In this document: one piece after another, positions 20,007 through 21,217 of the stretch | How positions within the stretch are numbered: the stretch's first letter is position 1 | Layout of the letters: each line of letters starts with the position of its first letter | IMG/VR virus record: IMGVR_UViG_3300003322_001273 | Span: 1-21,217 of that record | Origin: a virus | DNA: 21,217 bases | Reading direction: 5' to 3' (one strand) | The notes under the pieces: model-generated | Told to the model about the DNA's origin: nothing | The model's input: only the letters and a program-made list of their open reading frames with translations | The model's database searches: none | Position numbers and translations under genes: made by a program

Positions 20007-20313
20007 TGTATACACCTCCCAACCTCAGCAGAAGGCGGGGGTGCTGTATGTCGACTCCTGCGACTTTCCACAGCACCCCCCGCCATTCCACATACCGAAT
20101 GGCAGACAGATTCTCGCTGGCGTGCGCGTCAGAGACAATGGAAATCTGCGTTGACGTGTGAAACTCGCTGTTGACGCTCTGCGAGTTGTCCGCCGTCTTG
20201 TAGTTCTGGACTTCATCACCGTAATATTCCCGGTAATAGACGTCCACGGCATGCACGCCGTTTCCTTTGTCATTGGTCTGACCGAAACCGACCTTGCCGT
20301 AGAACCGTGCCAT
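19972..20313 (-). CDS. Head-closure / head-to-tail connector protein (113 aa)
   Basis: A beta-rich protein with ARFYGKVGFGQTND, VYYREYYGDEVQNYK, STQISIVSDAHASENLSAIR and YVEWRGVLWKVAGVDIQHPR, then LLLRLGGVYNG. This is the compact neck protein seen in this phage group between capsid and tail terminator, usually called head-to-tail stopper or connector. The start at 20313 has GGGAGGAG upstream, 13 bases after the capsid stop. A long inverted repeat lies near its 3' end, before the overlapping next gene. Confidence 0.72.
   Translation of the reverse strand: MARFYGKVGFGQTNDKGNGVHAVDVYYREYYGDEVQNYKTADNSQSVNSEFHTSTQISIVSDAHASENLSAIRYVEWRGVLWKVAGVDIQHPRLLLRLGGVYNGPPGSAAVDS
20034..20084 (-). promoter_or_regulatory. 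Long GC-rich inverted repeat inside the connector gene
   Basis: GGCGGGGGTGCTGT (20034-20047) pairs with ACAGCACCCCCCGCC (20070-20084) over 14 bp with one bulged C, around a 22-base loop. No T tract follows on either strand, so it is not a simple terminator. It ends 27 bases before the tail terminator start codon at 20006 on the transcribed strand. Confidence 0.6.
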
Positions 20314-20326
20314 TCGGCTCCTCCCG

Positions 20327-20572
20327 TTACGACTTGGTGAACTCCCAGTCCGCGTCCGTCAGGTGCGGGAAGTAGTAGCCGGTGTTCGGCGTGGCCACGA
20401 TTGCCTGGGTCTGACCGGTGGTCAGCGCCGTCTGCGCACCGGCGGACAGCGTGGTGCCCGCGGCACCCAGCGGACCAGTCGCCTGGGTCTTGTAGGTGAC
20501 GCCGGTGACGGACGGGATGGTGATGACGCCCGTGCTGTTGTTGAAGGTCGGCGTGGTCGGGGTCACGGACGT
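20327..20572 (-). repeat. Ig-like domain coding segment shared with the major tail gene (capsid copy)
   Basis: It encodes PTTPTFNNST, VITIPSVTGVTYK, VATPNTGYYFP and a final W four residues before the terminal S. Compared with the tail copy it has an Ala/Gly/Thr-rich insertion of about ten residues in the middle. Confidence 0.75.
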
Positions 20573-21217
20573 GCCGGCACCGCGGACGACGACCTGTGCA
20601 GTCTTGTACTCGGTCAGAGCACCGGACATCCGGGTCTCGATCAGGTACTTGTACTGGTTGTAGTCGATGTCGAAGTCGTCGAACGGGGTGATCTCGCCAC
20701 CGCGCGTCGCGCCGACCGCGTAGTCAGACGGGTTCACGATGATCATGAGGACTTCGGCGCCGTCACGCTGAACACCCTCGAGGATCGGGACCTCGACGAT
20801 CTCGTCGACGGCCAGGGCGCTGGCCAAGTCTGCCTTGGTGTTGTAGTAGCGGCGCAGCAGGGCGTCCTTCGCGAGCAGCATGTCCATCATGACGCCGGTG
20901 GTCATGTACGCCTTCGGGCCCGAGCCCTTGTAGGTCTCCCGACCCCGCAGGACGGCCTCGATGATGTCATTGCCGTTCGTGTTGGCCGGAACGGTGATGA
21001 CATCGGTGTAGAACACGTCGTCGTACGCGATGGGGCGGATGTTCGACTCGGTGATCTTGTCCGGGTCGTCGACCTCGCGACCGTCACCCACGAGGATCGC
21101 GCGCGCGACCTCCTCGCGGAGCATGAAGCGCATCTCGACCCAGATCCACGCCACGACATCGAAGTCGGTGATGTCGATGATGTCGTCGCGGTCGAGCTTC
21201 TGCTTCTTGTAGATGGT
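20327..21217 (-). CDS. Major capsid protein, HK97 fold, 5' end beyond the window
   Basis: The frame is open to the window edge (TIYKKQKLDRDDIIDITDFD, then VVAWIWVEMRFMLREEVARA), so the start is missing; 296 residues are visible. The block DRDDIIDITDFD, EMRFMLREEVARAILVGDG, DIIEAVLRGRETYKGSG and the P-loop-like NPSDYAVGATRGGEITPFDDFDI region (written NPSDYAVGATRGG, ITPFDDFDI) are typical of this capsid group. The last about 81 residues, from TSVTPTTPTFNNST, are an Ig-like domain like that of the major tail protein, probably displayed on the capsid surface. The GTG at 21154 is not a real start. Confidence 0.88.
   Translation of the reverse strand, partial: TIYKKQKLDRDDIIDITDFDVVAWIWVEMRFMLREEVARAILVGDGREVDDPDKITESNIRPIAYDDVFYTDVITVPANTNGNDIIEAVLRGRETYKGSGPKAYMTTGVMMDMLLAKDALLRRYYNTKADLASALAVDEIVEVPILEGVQRDGAEVLMIIVNPSDYAVGATRGGEITPFDDFDIDYNQYKYLIETRMSGALTEYKTAQVVVRGAGTSVTPTTPTFNNSTGVITIPSVTGVTYKTQATGPLGAAGTTLSAGAQTALTTGQTQAIVATPNTGYYFPHLTDADWEFTKS

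Noticed and set aside
21140-21154. GTG at 21154 as capsid start
   Set aside because: The same frame runs open to the window edge with capsid-like residues (DRDDIIDITDFD), so the gene starts outside the window.
1-21217. tRNA genes, CRISPR arrays, insertion sequences, integrase or repressor genes
   Set aside because: None found by eye on either strand; intergenic gaps are too short for most of these.

Overview
The window is mostly (about 1.95-21.2 kb) the late region of a tailed, siphovirus-type phage. Every phage gene lies on the minus strand, so the genes run from right to left: major capsid, neck and tail genes, then membrane and lysis genes. The families suggest an actinobacterial host: a ReqiPepy6 Gp37-like tail protein, DUF6353-like membrane proteins, an r1t-type holin, and a tape measure with the typical actinophage N- and C-terminal signatures. 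The host assignment is inference. The left end (1 to about 1950) looks different. It is more GC-rich, uses different codons, and carries a bacterial MFS transporter plus a 180-residue segment unlike any phage tail or membrane family, probably from an unrelated (perhaps verrucomicrobial) bacterium. The boundary falls inside one open reading frame, which reads as an in-frame fusion. No integrase or att site is visible there, so an assembly chimera or an illegitimate junction is more likely than a normal prophage end.

Right to left, the structural region holds the 3' part of the HK97-fold major capsid gene (20327-21217, running off the edge), a head-closure-type protein, a tail terminator, the major tail protein, a tail assembly chaperone, a second major-tail-like paralog, a fibre or receptor-binding-type protein, an HK97 gp10-like protein, a 1477-residue tape measure, a distal tail protein, a Gp37-like hub protein, a 76-residue protein and a fibronectin-III tip protein. 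Nearly all junctions are overlaps (ATGA, TAATG, TAGTG) or gaps of a few bases, as in one long late operon. Capsid and major tail proteins end in the same Ig-like domain.

From about 8.3 kb leftwards come a four-TM protein, a coiled-coil protein and an r1t-type holin. After these lies an array of mostly small membrane proteins (3.5-7.2 kb). Four of them (86, 74, 54 and 92 aa) are each packaged as an independent unit: a repeated promoter-like element with a TATAAT-type -10, a short leader with a Shine-Dalgarno, the gene, then a GC-rich hairpin with a T tract. Other genes (40-aa Cys-rich, 30/33/36-aa single-TM microproteins, larger membrane proteins) sit between these cassettes with ribosome sites but no recognisable promoter of their own. 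In two cassettes the promoter forms an 11-bp inverted repeat with the start codon. Read-through transcripts would therefore hide the start, while transcripts begun at the local promoter would not. This cassette array and its apparent two-mode control are the most unusual content of the window.

No integrase, repressor, endolysin, tRNA, CRISPR array or transposase was seen. Apart from the left flank, no gene-free stretch exceeds about 160 bases.
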